Translations under genes and position numbers: made by a program
Assembly: GCA_015698045.1 (NCBI GenBank)
Contig: BLAL01000005.1
Coordinates: 310,001-374,000, forward strand
DNA from: Rhizophagus clarus
Taxonomy: Eukaryota > Glomeromycota > Glomeromycetes > Glomerales > Glomeraceae
DNA length: 64,000 bases
Direction: 5' to 3'
Notes under the pieces: generated by a model
Seen by the model: the letters and a program-made list of their open reading frames with translations, nothing else
Told to the model about the DNA's origin: nothing
Database searches by the model: none
Shown: positions 42,464 through 52,412 of the stretch, piece by piece
Layout: the number at the start of each line of letters is the position of its first letter
Position numbering within the stretch: position 1 is the first letter of the stretch

Positions 42464-42834
42464 ATGGTGTTAATTATAGAAAAAAATAGTCTTGTTGGAG
42501 ACCTCAAGGAGGCTATAAAAACGAAAAAGCAAAATGACTTTGCTGGTGTTAGACGCAGACAAACTCAAACTATGAAAAGTAGAAATTCCTTATGATCGTG
42601 ACGATCAGTTGAGTAATCTCTTACTCCAAGACAATGACGAGCTCCTTGCAACAAAAGAATTTCCCTGACCTGCCTGCTGAAGAAACTGTTCATGTCATAG
42701 TCGAACCACCGCCTGCCTCGACCGCCACTTCGAACGAGGTATTGAAATTAAGAGAGGAAGTCGCCTTGTTGAACTTAGCAAGTCTGAATTTGGTACGTAT
42801 TCTTCCTGACCCAAGATCAAGTTTAATTAATTAA
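42464..42834 (+). pseudogene. Third Crinkler-type N-terminal relic
   Basis: Pieces in three frames: LIIEKNSLVGDLKEAIKTKK (from 42464), then DADKLKL, stop, KVEIPYDRDDQLSNLLLQ, then FPDLPAEETVHVIVEPPPAS and EVLKLREEVALLN. These are the ubiquitin-like N-terminal blocks used by Crinkler-type proteins. The Trp of the LWKV motif is now TGA. No C-terminal effector domain follows. The conserved remains are better kept than in the relic at 29.7 kb, so its decay is probably younger. Confidence 0.7.
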
Positions 42835-42854
42835 CTTATGTCAACGACGGCAAA

Positions 42855-42919
42855 ACCGTGACAAAATGTCACGGTCAACTAACTAATGTCATTGATGGCT
42901 AAGCAGTTCCCAAAGGAAC
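42855..42919. repeat. Two successive perfect hairpins
   Basis: ACCGTGACA-AAA-TGTCACGGT at 42855-42875 (9-bp stem) and GTTCC-CAAA-GGAAC at 42906-42919, separated by a stretch with CAACTAACTAATGTC that recurs as CAACTAACTGACGTG after the second hairpin. It could be a small element or a terminator-like structure; function unknown. The remaining DNA to 43361 holds nothing recognised. Confidence 0.5.
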
Positions 42920-43517
42920 AATCAACTAACTGACGTGATCGAAGTCAAAACATTTTCCCAAAGGATATAATACGTTAAGTTTCTGCATTTATCGGCCAAT
43001 ATTTTTTTCAAATAGGAGTGAAATATTTCGGATCTCACTTTGTTGTGTTTCTCGTAAGTACTTTCTACAAATACAGAATCAAAGACTTCCTTTGAAAAGT
43101 AAACTGACAACAAAAGATACAAAGTTAAAAACGTTCACTTCATGTTAATTATGGTACAACAGTTATTCTTATATAATTTTTGTTACTTACATTCTTGACA
43201 TGATCTGTGATTCCATTTCCTACCCATTAACGTTGATATAAATATTAGCCATGTTATTGAAAATAATTATATTATATATAATGTACTTGGATTGCTTGCA
43301 TTATTTTGCTGAATTGATGTCGGGGATACCACTTTTGTTCTGCAGAAGCATCATGAACCATTTTGAAGTTTATTGGGCGTTATGATGGATCACATGTTCC
43401 TACAAACTTGTCCTTTTTCATACAGTATATGATTTTTATGACAAAATCAAACCTGTTAAGCAGTTACTTGACCCATTGAACTAAAGTGATAAAATTCTTA
43501 GTTGTCACATTATTTAC

Positions 43518-43526
43518 TATATAAAC
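43518..43526 (+). promoter_or_regulatory. TATA box of coiled-coil gene B
   Basis: TATATAAAC lies 42 bases before the ATG at 43568 and is conserved at the same place before gene A (28075-28083, minus). Conservation across the duplication supports it only partly, since both arms share recent ancestry. Confidence 0.55.
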
Positions 43527-43567
43527 GAATGATAATTAACACCTTTTTAAATTAGGTTTTCGTTAAA

Positions 43568-45469
43568 ATGAATTGCGATAAAAAACGTTCAAAAAAAAAG
43601 TCTAAAGTTCAAGCTGAATATGACGAATTTTTTTCTCAAACAAGGAAAGAAATACAGTTCAATGACTCTGAATATGAATTTGCTTTCAAACGAGAACTAA
43701 CAAAAACCGAGTATGAACTATCTGAAAAAGTAGTAGAATTTAATCAACTGAAAGATGAGTTAGAAGGAAAAGTCCGAAAACTTGAAGGTGAATTGTCTAA
43801 TGAAAGACAAAGGTTCGATGATTTAATCGAAGAAAGTAAAAAAGGATGCGAAAGACAATTGGAAGAAGAAAAGCGAAAATTCAACTTAGAAATTAAAACT
43901 TTAAAAGAAAAAACACAAAAACTTGAATATGAATTATCTAAGGAAATTGGTGAAAATAAGAAAGGGCACGAGAGACAATTGGAAAAGAAAAAGCAAGAAT
44001 CCAACTCAGAATTAAAAACTTTGGAAAAAGTCCGAAGACTTGAATATGAATTATCTAAAGAAAAACAGAAGTTCCATGATTCTAAGAAAAAGTATGATGA
44101 ACAACTGGAAAGAGAAAAACGAGAAAAACGAAACTTTGATTCAAAATCAAAAAATTTAGAAGCTAAAGTCAATGAACTTAAAGGTAAATTATCTAAGGAA
44201 AAGCAAAATATTCAAAACTCAAGAGAAACAATTAAGAGAGAATATGAGAAACAATTGGAAAGGGAAAAGCAAGTGTTCGATTCAAGATTAAAAGATTTAG
44301 AAGAAATGGCGAAATTTCATCAGCAAAATTTTAATCAACTAAAGAAAAATTATGATGAATTACAATTAGCAAAAAAAGATACGGAAACAAATATGAAGAA
44401 TAATATCACTAATTTAGACCAACAAATGAGAGTTCAAGAAAAGAATTTTAGACTACAGTTTGATCAAGCAAACAAAAAATATAAGGAAAATATTAACAGT
44501 ATGAAACAAAAATTAAATGAGAAGGGAAATGGTTTACGTGAATTAGAAGAGAACAACTTAAAACTTAAAGAAGAAGCATCTAAATATCAATCGGCACTTG
44601 GTGTTGCAACAAATATTTGCCTTGGCGATGGTGATCAAAATCATTCGGTTAAATTAAAACAAGATATCTTAAAATTGCAAAAGACATTGGAAAATTACGT
44701 GACTCATTTGAAACCTAATATAAAAATTAATATTGAACAGGCGCAAAAACTTGCGCAAGAATATGGCTGTTTAAATGAAATTACTGCAAAAAATCCGAAT
44801 AAGCTTTTTATTAGAGCCGTTTTACAACGTAAGGTATTAGATTTAGTATGTGAGTTTTCTCGGGATTTTGTTAAATTCCAAGGTAGAACTTCTAAATTTG
44901 AATCGGATATTGATTCAAAAGCACGTGAATTATTAAGTTTAATCAAATTATTCTCGATAACTCGTGTCGGAACTGATGAAGTCATTGATGCATCAATAGT
45001 AAAAATACGGCAACAAATTTATGGAATTCTCGGTAATCGTGGATTTAACAATATAATTGATGATGATGGAAATACGCGTATGCATGATTTTATCGTTTAT
45101 GCTAGCAACAAGCTTAATAATATAATGAATCAATATCGTGAAATTAACGATATTAATAGAAAAGAACAAGTTGATGCAATGGCACCAAAACTTATTCAAG
45201 ATATTTATAAATTATTTTGGTTTCGTGTAAATGTTCAAGAACCAAAAATAAAAATTGAATATTTTGAAAGTAGCAGTATAATTGATCCAGATACGATGAA
45301 AGGAATGTGGAATGATGATGAAATCGATAAATTACGCGTAGACATATGCTGCTTTCCTATGGTTGGACGAGATTTTGATTCTTCAGACGTAAGAATATAC
45401 GCACCTGCAAAAGTATTTCCACGAAATATCAGTGTTTCAAATGAGACCAATGTAGAAGCATACGAATAA
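43568..45469 (+). CDS. Coiled-coil protein family, member B (633 aa)
   Basis: Single exon. The domain order is as in member A: basic N-terminus (DKKRSKKKSKVQ), charged coiled coil (about 45-345) and conserved C-terminal part to the end. It is longer than A by one coiled-coil unit (residues about 200-245, ELKGKLSKEKQNIQNSRETI) and lacks no part of the C-terminal region. The C-terminal 280 residues differ from A at only a few positions (for example RVGTDEV against RAGTDEV, ESSSIID against KSNSRID). Changes are scattered and no stop occurs, so both copies look functional. Role unknown. Confidence 0.8.
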   Translation: MNCDKKRSKKKSKVQAEYDEFFSQTRKEIQFNDSEYEFAFKRELTKTEYELSEKVVEFNQLKDELEGKVRKLEGELSNERQRFDDLIEESKKGCERQLEEEKRKFNLEIKTLKEKTQKLEYELSKEIGENKKGHERQLEKKKQESNSELKTLEKVRRLEYELSKEKQKFHDSKKKYDEQLEREKREKRNFDSKSKNLEAKVNELKGKLSKEKQNIQNSRETIKREYEKQLEREKQVFDSRLKDLEEMAKFHQQNFNQLKKNYDELQLAKKDTETNMKNNITNLDQQMRVQEKNFRLQFDQANKKYKENINSMKQKLNEKGNGLRELEENNLKLKEEASKYQSALGVATNICLGDGDQNHSVKLKQDILKLQKTLENYVTHLKPNIKINIEQAQKLAQEYGCLNEITAKNPNKLFIRAVLQRKVLDLVCEFSRDFVKFQGRTSKFESDIDSKARELLSLIKLFSITRVGTDEVIDASIVKIRQQIYGILGNRGFNNIIDDDGNTRMHDFIVYASNKLNNIMNQYREINDINRKEQVDAMAPKLIQDIYKLFWFRVNVQEPKIKIEYFESSSIIDPDTMKGMWNDDEIDKLRVDICCFPMVGRDFDSSDVRIYAPAKVFPRNISVSNETNVEAYE

Positions 45470-46398
45470 TATTATAACAACGTTTTTTCCTATGTAATGA
45501 ATGAATATATATAAAAATAAAAGTAACTTCAAGTTTGGAGATAATAATGATTATTTGTATTATTTTATAACTTTGACTATTTGTATTAACATTTTACCAA
45601 TGCTAGCTTAAAAGCCGTAAAATACTTAAGGAGTTTATATTAACGGTAAATATTTGCAAATGTTAACTATGTTTTCTTTCATAATCAAAGCATTTTCAGT
45701 TTTATTTCTATTATAATGGGTGAAATCAATTTCGTGGTTACGTCTCTCGTAAATTGAAATTTTGACGTTTTGATAAATTTCACATTTTTTCTAGTTCATG
45801 ACGATCATCGAGTTTTTTTCCTTAAATGAAAAAGCATCAACTTCTCGCAATAATCACCAACTCTTTCGTAATTCACTCGATCATGCCACATACTACTCAT
45901 ACATCATTGAACACTCATTCAAAGATTAAAAGAGAAACTTCATTCAAAAGCTAAAAAAGATTAAACCGATTAAAAATCTATGATAGGAACAAGAATGCAA
46001 ACTTGTTTAATTACCAAATTATTATTTTTAATTAATTGCCCATTTCGGATTTGCAGCAAAAAGTAAGTCATAAAAAAAAAAAATTCCAAGATTCCGATAA
46101 TCTTTTACTAAATTTACCCTGAATGGCTTACAAAGCAATTCATTGATATGGTTGATAATACGTAAATTGACGCTCATATATTCCATAAGAATATTTCCGA
46201 TTTAACGAAATTTTAACAAGTAATATTTTTAATTGTCTGATTAATGATTTATTAATAAAAAAGAAAGGATTTACATATCCAAATTAAATCATAGTACAGA
46301 AAAAGCATGTAGGATGGTTCAATCCGCCAACGGTCATAAATTATAATGACACCTAATTTCCAAGTAAGAGGAAGATCTTTGTGACGTCATCAAAGAGT

Positions 46399-46835
46399 TT
46401 TAATCTTATTACTTAAATATATAATAGAAAAGCGAATTAGAAGTTTGATGAATGTGAGATTGCTGAAAATAAGAATATCGAACATATAAATAAATTTACA
46501 AGTATAATTTTAATTAAAACAAGATTATTACTAGATACTTTTAATCAATATTATTTCTCTTTCAATTTCTTTTAGATACTTCGTACCACTAACTGTAAAA
46601 AAATACAAGTTCGGTTCTTTTTATCATATTCTTTCTTATATTTCTCTTTTTAAGAATATTTACTGTTGCGTCGGTAAGTGTCGTAAAAAAAGCTGTAAAT
46701 CTAAATGAAAAAATAATATTTTATGCATTTTAATGCGGCAATCTGATTTTATTTTTAACATTTATCACGTGTATAATATCACACTGAAAATGAATGATCG
46801 ACGTCTTTTTTTAAAAAAAATTCAATTCATTAAAA
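46399..46835. other. Upstream region of coiled-coil gene C
   Basis: AT-rich; no clear TATA box. It is not shared with arms A and B. Confidence 0.35.
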
Positions 46836-48347
46836 ATGAGTAAAAATAATAAAAATAAAGAACTTTCACGAACAAAGCCTAAAATTCAAGCTGAAGATGA
46901 CGTAACCAGTGAATTTAAAGATACTTTAAATGATGTTTTCAAACAAGAACTAATGAAAAACGATAAAGAACTGTCTGAAATAATAGTGAAATTTAATAAG
47001 ATGAAAGAAAACAACAATGAATTAGAAAAAAAGTTTGAAAATTTAATTGGAGAAAATAAGAAAGAATATGAGAGACAATTGGAAGAAGAAAAGCGAAATT
47101 TCAACTTAATAACAAAAACATTAGCAGAAAAAGTACAAAAACTTGAAGGTGAATTGTCTGATGAAAAACGAAATAATCAAAACACAAAAAAGATGATTAA
47201 GAAAGAATACGAGAGACAATTGGAAAAGGAAAAGCAAGTATTTGACTCGAAATTAAAAACTTTAGATAAAGAAGCAAAATGTTATCAAAAAAATTATAAT
47301 CAATTAAAGGAACGTTACGATGAATTACAATTAGCAAAAGAAAATATGGACCAGCAACTAAGAGACCGAGAGAAAAATTTTAAACTAGCAATCGAAAAAT
47401 ATAAGAATAATATCGAAAATATAAGACAAATATTAGATGAGAGGGAAAATATTTTACGTGAATTGGAAGACAATAATTTCGAACTTGAAGGAGCATCTGG
47501 TATTGGCAATAGTGATCAAAATCATTCTGTTAATTTAAAACAAGATATCTTAAAATTGCAGAACACATTGGAAAATTATGTAACTCATCTGAAACCTAAT
47601 ATGGATCTTAATATTAAAGAAATACAAAAACTTGCGCAAGAATACGGTTGTTTAATTGAAATTACTGAGAAAAAACCAAATAAGATTTTTATTAAAGCTA
47701 TTTTACAGCGTAAAGTATTAGATTTGGTACGCAAGTCTTCTCATAACTTGATCAAATTCAAAGGTGATCCCAATAACTATCCCTTTGCACTTGAATCAGA
47801 TATTGAATCAAAAACAGATGAATTATTAAGATTAATCAAGTTATTCATAGCAACTCGTGCCGGAACTGATGAGGTTACTGATGCATCGATAATAAAAATA
47901 CGTCAACAAGTTTATGAAATTCTTGGTAATCGTGGATTTAACAATATAATTGACGATGATGGAAATACGCGAATGCATGATTTTATAGCTCATGTTGGCA
48001 ACGAACTTAATGAAATTATGAATCGTTATCGTAAAATAAATGACCTTAATAGAAAAGAACAAGTTGATGCAATGGCACCAAAACTTGTTGAAGAGATTTA
48101 TAAATTATTTTGGTTTCGCATAAATGTTCAAGAACCAAAAACAGAATGTAAATATTTTCAAAGTAACAGTATAATTGATCCAGATACGATGAAAGGAACA
48201 TGGAATGATGATGAAATCGATAAATTACGCGTAGACGTATGTTACTTTCCTGTGTTTGGACGAGATTTTGATTCTTCAGACGTAAGAATATATACGCATG
48301 CAAAAGTATTTCCGCGAAATATCAGTGTTTCAAAAAAAAACGAGTAA
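46836..48347 (+). CDS. Coiled-coil protein family, member C (503 aa)
   Basis: Single exon, directly after arm B in the same orientation. The coiled coil is shorter (about 30-215) and starts differently (MSKNNKNKELSRTKPKIQ). The C-terminal part aligns with A and B throughout (AILQRKVLDLV, NRGFNNIIDDDGNTRMHDFI, VDAMAPKLVEEIYKLFWFRI, DPDTMKGTWNDDEIDKLRVD) but with many more changes and a short insert (GDPNNYPFALE). It ends SKKNE without the SDETNVEAYE-like tail. It is an older tandem paralogue; A and B are the recent pair. Confidence 0.8.
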   Translation: MSKNNKNKELSRTKPKIQAEDDVTSEFKDTLNDVFKQELMKNDKELSEIIVKFNKMKENNNELEKKFENLIGENKKEYERQLEEEKRNFNLITKTLAEKVQKLEGELSDEKRNNQNTKKMIKKEYERQLEKEKQVFDSKLKTLDKEAKCYQKNYNQLKERYDELQLAKENMDQQLRDREKNFKLAIEKYKNNIENIRQILDERENILRELEDNNFELEGASGIGNSDQNHSVNLKQDILKLQNTLENYVTHLKPNMDLNIKEIQKLAQEYGCLIEITEKKPNKIFIKAILQRKVLDLVRKSSHNLIKFKGDPNNYPFALESDIESKTDELLRLIKLFIATRAGTDEVTDASIIKIRQQVYEILGNRGFNNIIDDDGNTRMHDFIAHVGNELNEIMNRYRKINDLNRKEQVDAMAPKLVEEIYKLFWFRINVQEPKTECKYFQSNSIIDPDTMKGTWNDDEIDKLRVDVCYFPVFGRDFDSSDVRIYTHAKVFPRNISVSKKNE

Positions 48348-50481
48348 TAGGAGTATACGAATAATATTATAATATTTATTTTTATAACTTCAAATTTGGG
48401 GAGATAATTTTGCCAAATGCTAGTTTAATCAAATATCAAGAAGTTCACATTATTTCGTCAATTTTAACTGATTTCTTTCTTTGCTCTTTCGACAAGATGA
48501 AACGAGATTTAGATTTTCAAGTCTCAAAATTTTATTAGCGAAACTTACTTTTTCTGTATCACGATAACGAAACGGTCGTTATAAAGATCTTTGTAATAAT
48601 ATGAAATCTTTAATAGTTTAATTCTCTTTGCGAATATGTATTATGGGATTAAATTGAATACGGATCACATGTAATACTTCATTAAAATATGGAGCTGATA
48701 TGGGTTAGCCACGAGAGCGAGATATATACGTGATCTAACGGTACTGTAAGTACAAGATAAAAGAAACAATATTAGGTCAAAATTAAAAAAGCACGAAAAT
48801 TATAAACAGATCAAAAAGCTTTAGTGAAACTTTAAAGATTTTATTTGCATCACGTGATGAAGGAAGCTGAGATTTGCTGTTTGAAGTCACAATTCATGAT
48901 ACCAATTTTTTTCATATGTTGGCACTTGGCATAGTAGTAGCAAGATTAACAAGCGAGAATACGACAAATTATTATAAGTGAAATATTTCAACGTACAATA
49001 TACCTATAAAAATTGTGTTACGGATTAGAGAACGAGACTACTTAAATTTAGTTGAATATGTCCCAATAAAACAACATACTGTATAATGTTTGCTACTACA
49101 CCGATCACGAATTTAGTGTTATAAATATAATTTTGATATTTAATTAATATTGATTCTAAAAATAAATTTCATTTTCTTCTCTACAAATAATCTGTGCAAC
49201 TATTACACAGCCGTACAGCGGAATGATAATATAAGTAGTTGAGAAATCTATGATCTCATTAATTGTTTTCCTTCAATACAAAGTAAAACTACTACATTAA
49301 TGTAACCTGGCTCTGTCTTCAAACATTTAAAATGTAGCTTTACTGCAATTCTAAAAATTGTCACTTACCTATTTTACCAATCCTGAATGTACTTTAAGAG
49401 TCTATACATAGTTCAGTAGCAGATTTTATCAATTAGGGTAAAAAAAATTTCAATTGGAAGAAAACGAGTTATTAAAATTTTGCACTGATTGATACTTCAG
49501 CCTCAACTGCTGCAATATCGGTTCCTCTAGCAATAGCTGGCAATCACGTGAGTTGGAAAGACGTAGAAGAAGCGAAGGATGATAACTTCTGATAGATCTT
49601 AAGGAACAAGATAAAAATTTTATTTTAATAATATATTTTTATAACGGCTTTTCCACTCATGAAAATCTGTCATAAGCTGTGTTTTTATTCTGGCAACTTT
49701 AATCTAATTTGTCCTTTGTAAAAATTCGATCTTCAAGCTTTGTAATGTGGAATATATTGTTTGTTTAAAACTGGGCTTTTTTGTTAATTTACATTTTATA
49801 GTAAAAAAAGTGAAAATACGAGTTGATTTGGCGCATCGAACGAGATTTGGAAGTTAACGGATCATAATTTTTTGTTTTACACTTAAAGACGAATATATAT
49901 TTAAAGTATGTTTTTCTTCGCGTTAAAGTGGATTTATGTTGTTGATTTTCTGTTATATGTGTTGAACAATCTTTGGCAGACATAATTAATTAATTTTTCT
50001 TTTTGTGCTTTATCAGTCACTTTATATATTTTTTTGGTGTTACTACAAACAATAATAAATATTCGGATAAAAAATAAATTTTATAATTTGTTACCACATA
50101 TCATGCTCCTTCTGTTTTCGTTTTTACGAAGGACGATTTTTTTTGGCATGAAAAATCCTATTTGTCACATTATTTATCGCATAGTTAATTTCGGCCAAAG
50201 TTCTATAATTCCGGAAGAAAAATCACGTGGAGTAGAAAATTTGTTGATGATACGTTAGGAGTTAGTCCGAGTCATTATTTTTTTTTTGCTACTTTTTTGT
50301 ATAACAGGTGTATTAAATAACAAATCATAAGGTACAACAATCAATATATTGGGAGAACAAGTGTGGATGAGTTTCGAAATATATAATAATTTGTTATTTT
50401 TATCTCCCTTATAAGTTTTTCAGTTATTTCTTTGAGTAATATTTAAAAAAAACAAAATCCTTTTTCAAAATTTTCATTATC
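48348..50481. other. Intergenic DNA, one short coding-like remnant
   Basis: At 49485-49590 the plus strand reads ASTAAISVPLAIAGNHVSWK then DVEEAKDDNF and stops, which looks like a piece of a lost gene. The rest is AT-rich and nothing else was recognised, including in the short open frames at 49789-50258. Confidence 0.3.
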
Positions 50482-52412
50482 ATGGCTGATACTAGACTAA
50501 AATTTATTATTAATGCAATTAATAGATCCGAAACATTTATGGATTATAATATTAATGATGACATAACTAAACTATATGAACGTCAAAAGCAAGCAATTCT
50601 TAATGATAATTCTCTTACAAACGATGAGAAGACAGAAGCAATAAATTTGATAACAAGAGCTTTCAATAGTGATAAAATTTTATCTAATGAGGGAACAAGA
50701 AGACTATGTGAAAATTGTTCCAAAGAGTGTTTGGCTACATCATATTGTGAACATTGCGTTCGAACCTATTTAAAAAATAATTTTTCAAACTGGACATCTG
50801 AAAATAACGAAGTTGATGATTTAATACAAGAATGTCAAATGAAATCACTTTACCCAGATCAAATAATTGAATGGATACCTTACAATAATTTACAAAATAT
50901 TGAATATATAACTAAAGGTGGATGTTCTGAAATTTATTCAGCGATTTGGATTGATGGATCATATATTGAATGGAATTCTGAAGAGCAACAATTAAAAAGA
51001 TCAGGAACTTTTAAAGTAATACTTAAAAAATTAGAAAATGTTGAAAGTGCTAATAGAAGTTGGCTTTATGAGGTAATAATGATTTTAATATAAAATTTTT
51101 TTTAAAATTTTAAAATATATATAACAAATATCGTTTTTTAAAATCATTTATAGGCAAAATCACATTTATCGTTAGTTAACAAATTTGCGCACATTGTCAA
51201 ATGTTTTGGTTTGACTCAAGATGCATCAACCGGAGATTATATGCTTGTAATGGAAGTAATGGTTACAGATTTAAGAAATTATTTACAGCATCAACGTACG
51301 TGGAAAGAGAAAATAAATGCAGTTTATAATATTGCATATGCACTTCGTAGAATTCATTATTACAATACTGTTCATCGAGATTTGCATTCTGGAAATATTT
51401 TATTAAATAATGATTGTTGGTATATAGGTGATTTTGGATTTTGTGGGCCTGCTGATAAACCACTAAACAGTATATATGGGAATCTTCCTTATGTAGCACC
51501 TGAAGTTATAATTGGGAAAGAATATACTTTTGCATCTGATATTTATAGCGTTGGTATAATTATGTGGGAAGTTTCATCAGGACAATTACCTTTTAATAAC
51601 TATGAACATAATTTTGATCTTGCAATGAAAATAGTTAATGGTATGAGGCCAAGGATTAAATCAGGAATTCCATCAGAATATAAAAAATTAATGAAACAAT
51701 GTTGGGACGCTGACCCATCAAATAGACCTGATATAAATACCCTTTATAATGGAATCAAAAAAATACGAAGAGTTTATTTCAATAATAATAATGCAAATGA
51801 ATTTAATCCTCTAGAAAATAATAATAATTCTTCACAATCCAATTTAAGTTCAGGTTCTACTTTAACTTCAAGCTCTAAATCAAATTCATTATCTACTAGT
51901 AAACTTTATCGATTTGAAAATTTACCGGAACCAACGAACGCAACTGAAGGTAACTAAAGTTATAAATATACAGCGGCTTATTAATTATTATAAAAATAAA
52001 TTAACCTTTTAATAATTTTTCATTTCTTTAAATAAACAGAAGAACAAGAAGGTAAATAATAATTAGAGTATAATAATTAATTTGTGAATCTTATTAATGC
52101 AATAACTTTTAAATAATTTTAAAATAATAGCATTTCATAGCACACCTTATGATTTTGACATCCCTGATAATGGTAAGTTTGCTTTAAAATGATATAATAT
52201 TGTTAAAAAGTTACGTTATCTTTATTCTATATTTTAATTTAGTCGAAGATGAATTTAATAACAATTTACCAAACGGTCAAGATGAACTTGGAATTTCTGA
52301 AGGTATTACCAAGAAGATAAAAGTAAAAAAATTGATAATAAAATTAACGAAATTGAAGATAAAAGTAATAAAATTAAAAATAAAAGTAATTCGAATTGAA
52401 ATCTTACATTAG
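50482..52412 (+). CDS. Protein kinase of the Rhizophagus-expanded type, five exons
   Basis: Exons 50482-51072, 51154-51949, 52040-52051, 52131-52172 and 52243-52412 join in frame to 536 aa; the third exon is only 12 nt. Residues 76-92 form a Cys cluster (CENC, then C, then YCEHC), followed by EWIPYNNLQNIEYITKGGCS, the glycine loop region (145-152). Lys182 (VILKKL) is the likely ATP lysine. HRDLHSGN (271-278), DFG (290-292) and APE (312-314) are intact, so it should be an active Ser/Thr or Tyr-like kinase. The tail is Asn/Ser-rich and then Lys-rich. The last 30 residues read as KIKVKKLIIKLTKLK; one frame over they would be KSKKIDNKINEIEDKSNKIK, which looks more natural, so a one-base change may have altered the end. 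It is probably cytosolic and acts in signalling. Confidence 0.85.

Larger units (their letters stand above)
43362..46398 (+). repeat. Inverted segmental duplication, arm B
   Basis: The counterpart of 25195-28246 in opposite orientation, with promoter, gene and about 0.9 kb of 3' DNA. It differs from arm A by several flank indels, for instance arm A has an extra stretch with CAACGGCCG downstream of the gene. Confidence 0.85.

Noticed and set aside
43744..45450. Minus-strand frames within coiled-coil genes A, B and C
   Set aside because: Mirror frames of conserved coding DNA; their similarity between copies follows from the sense-strand genes.
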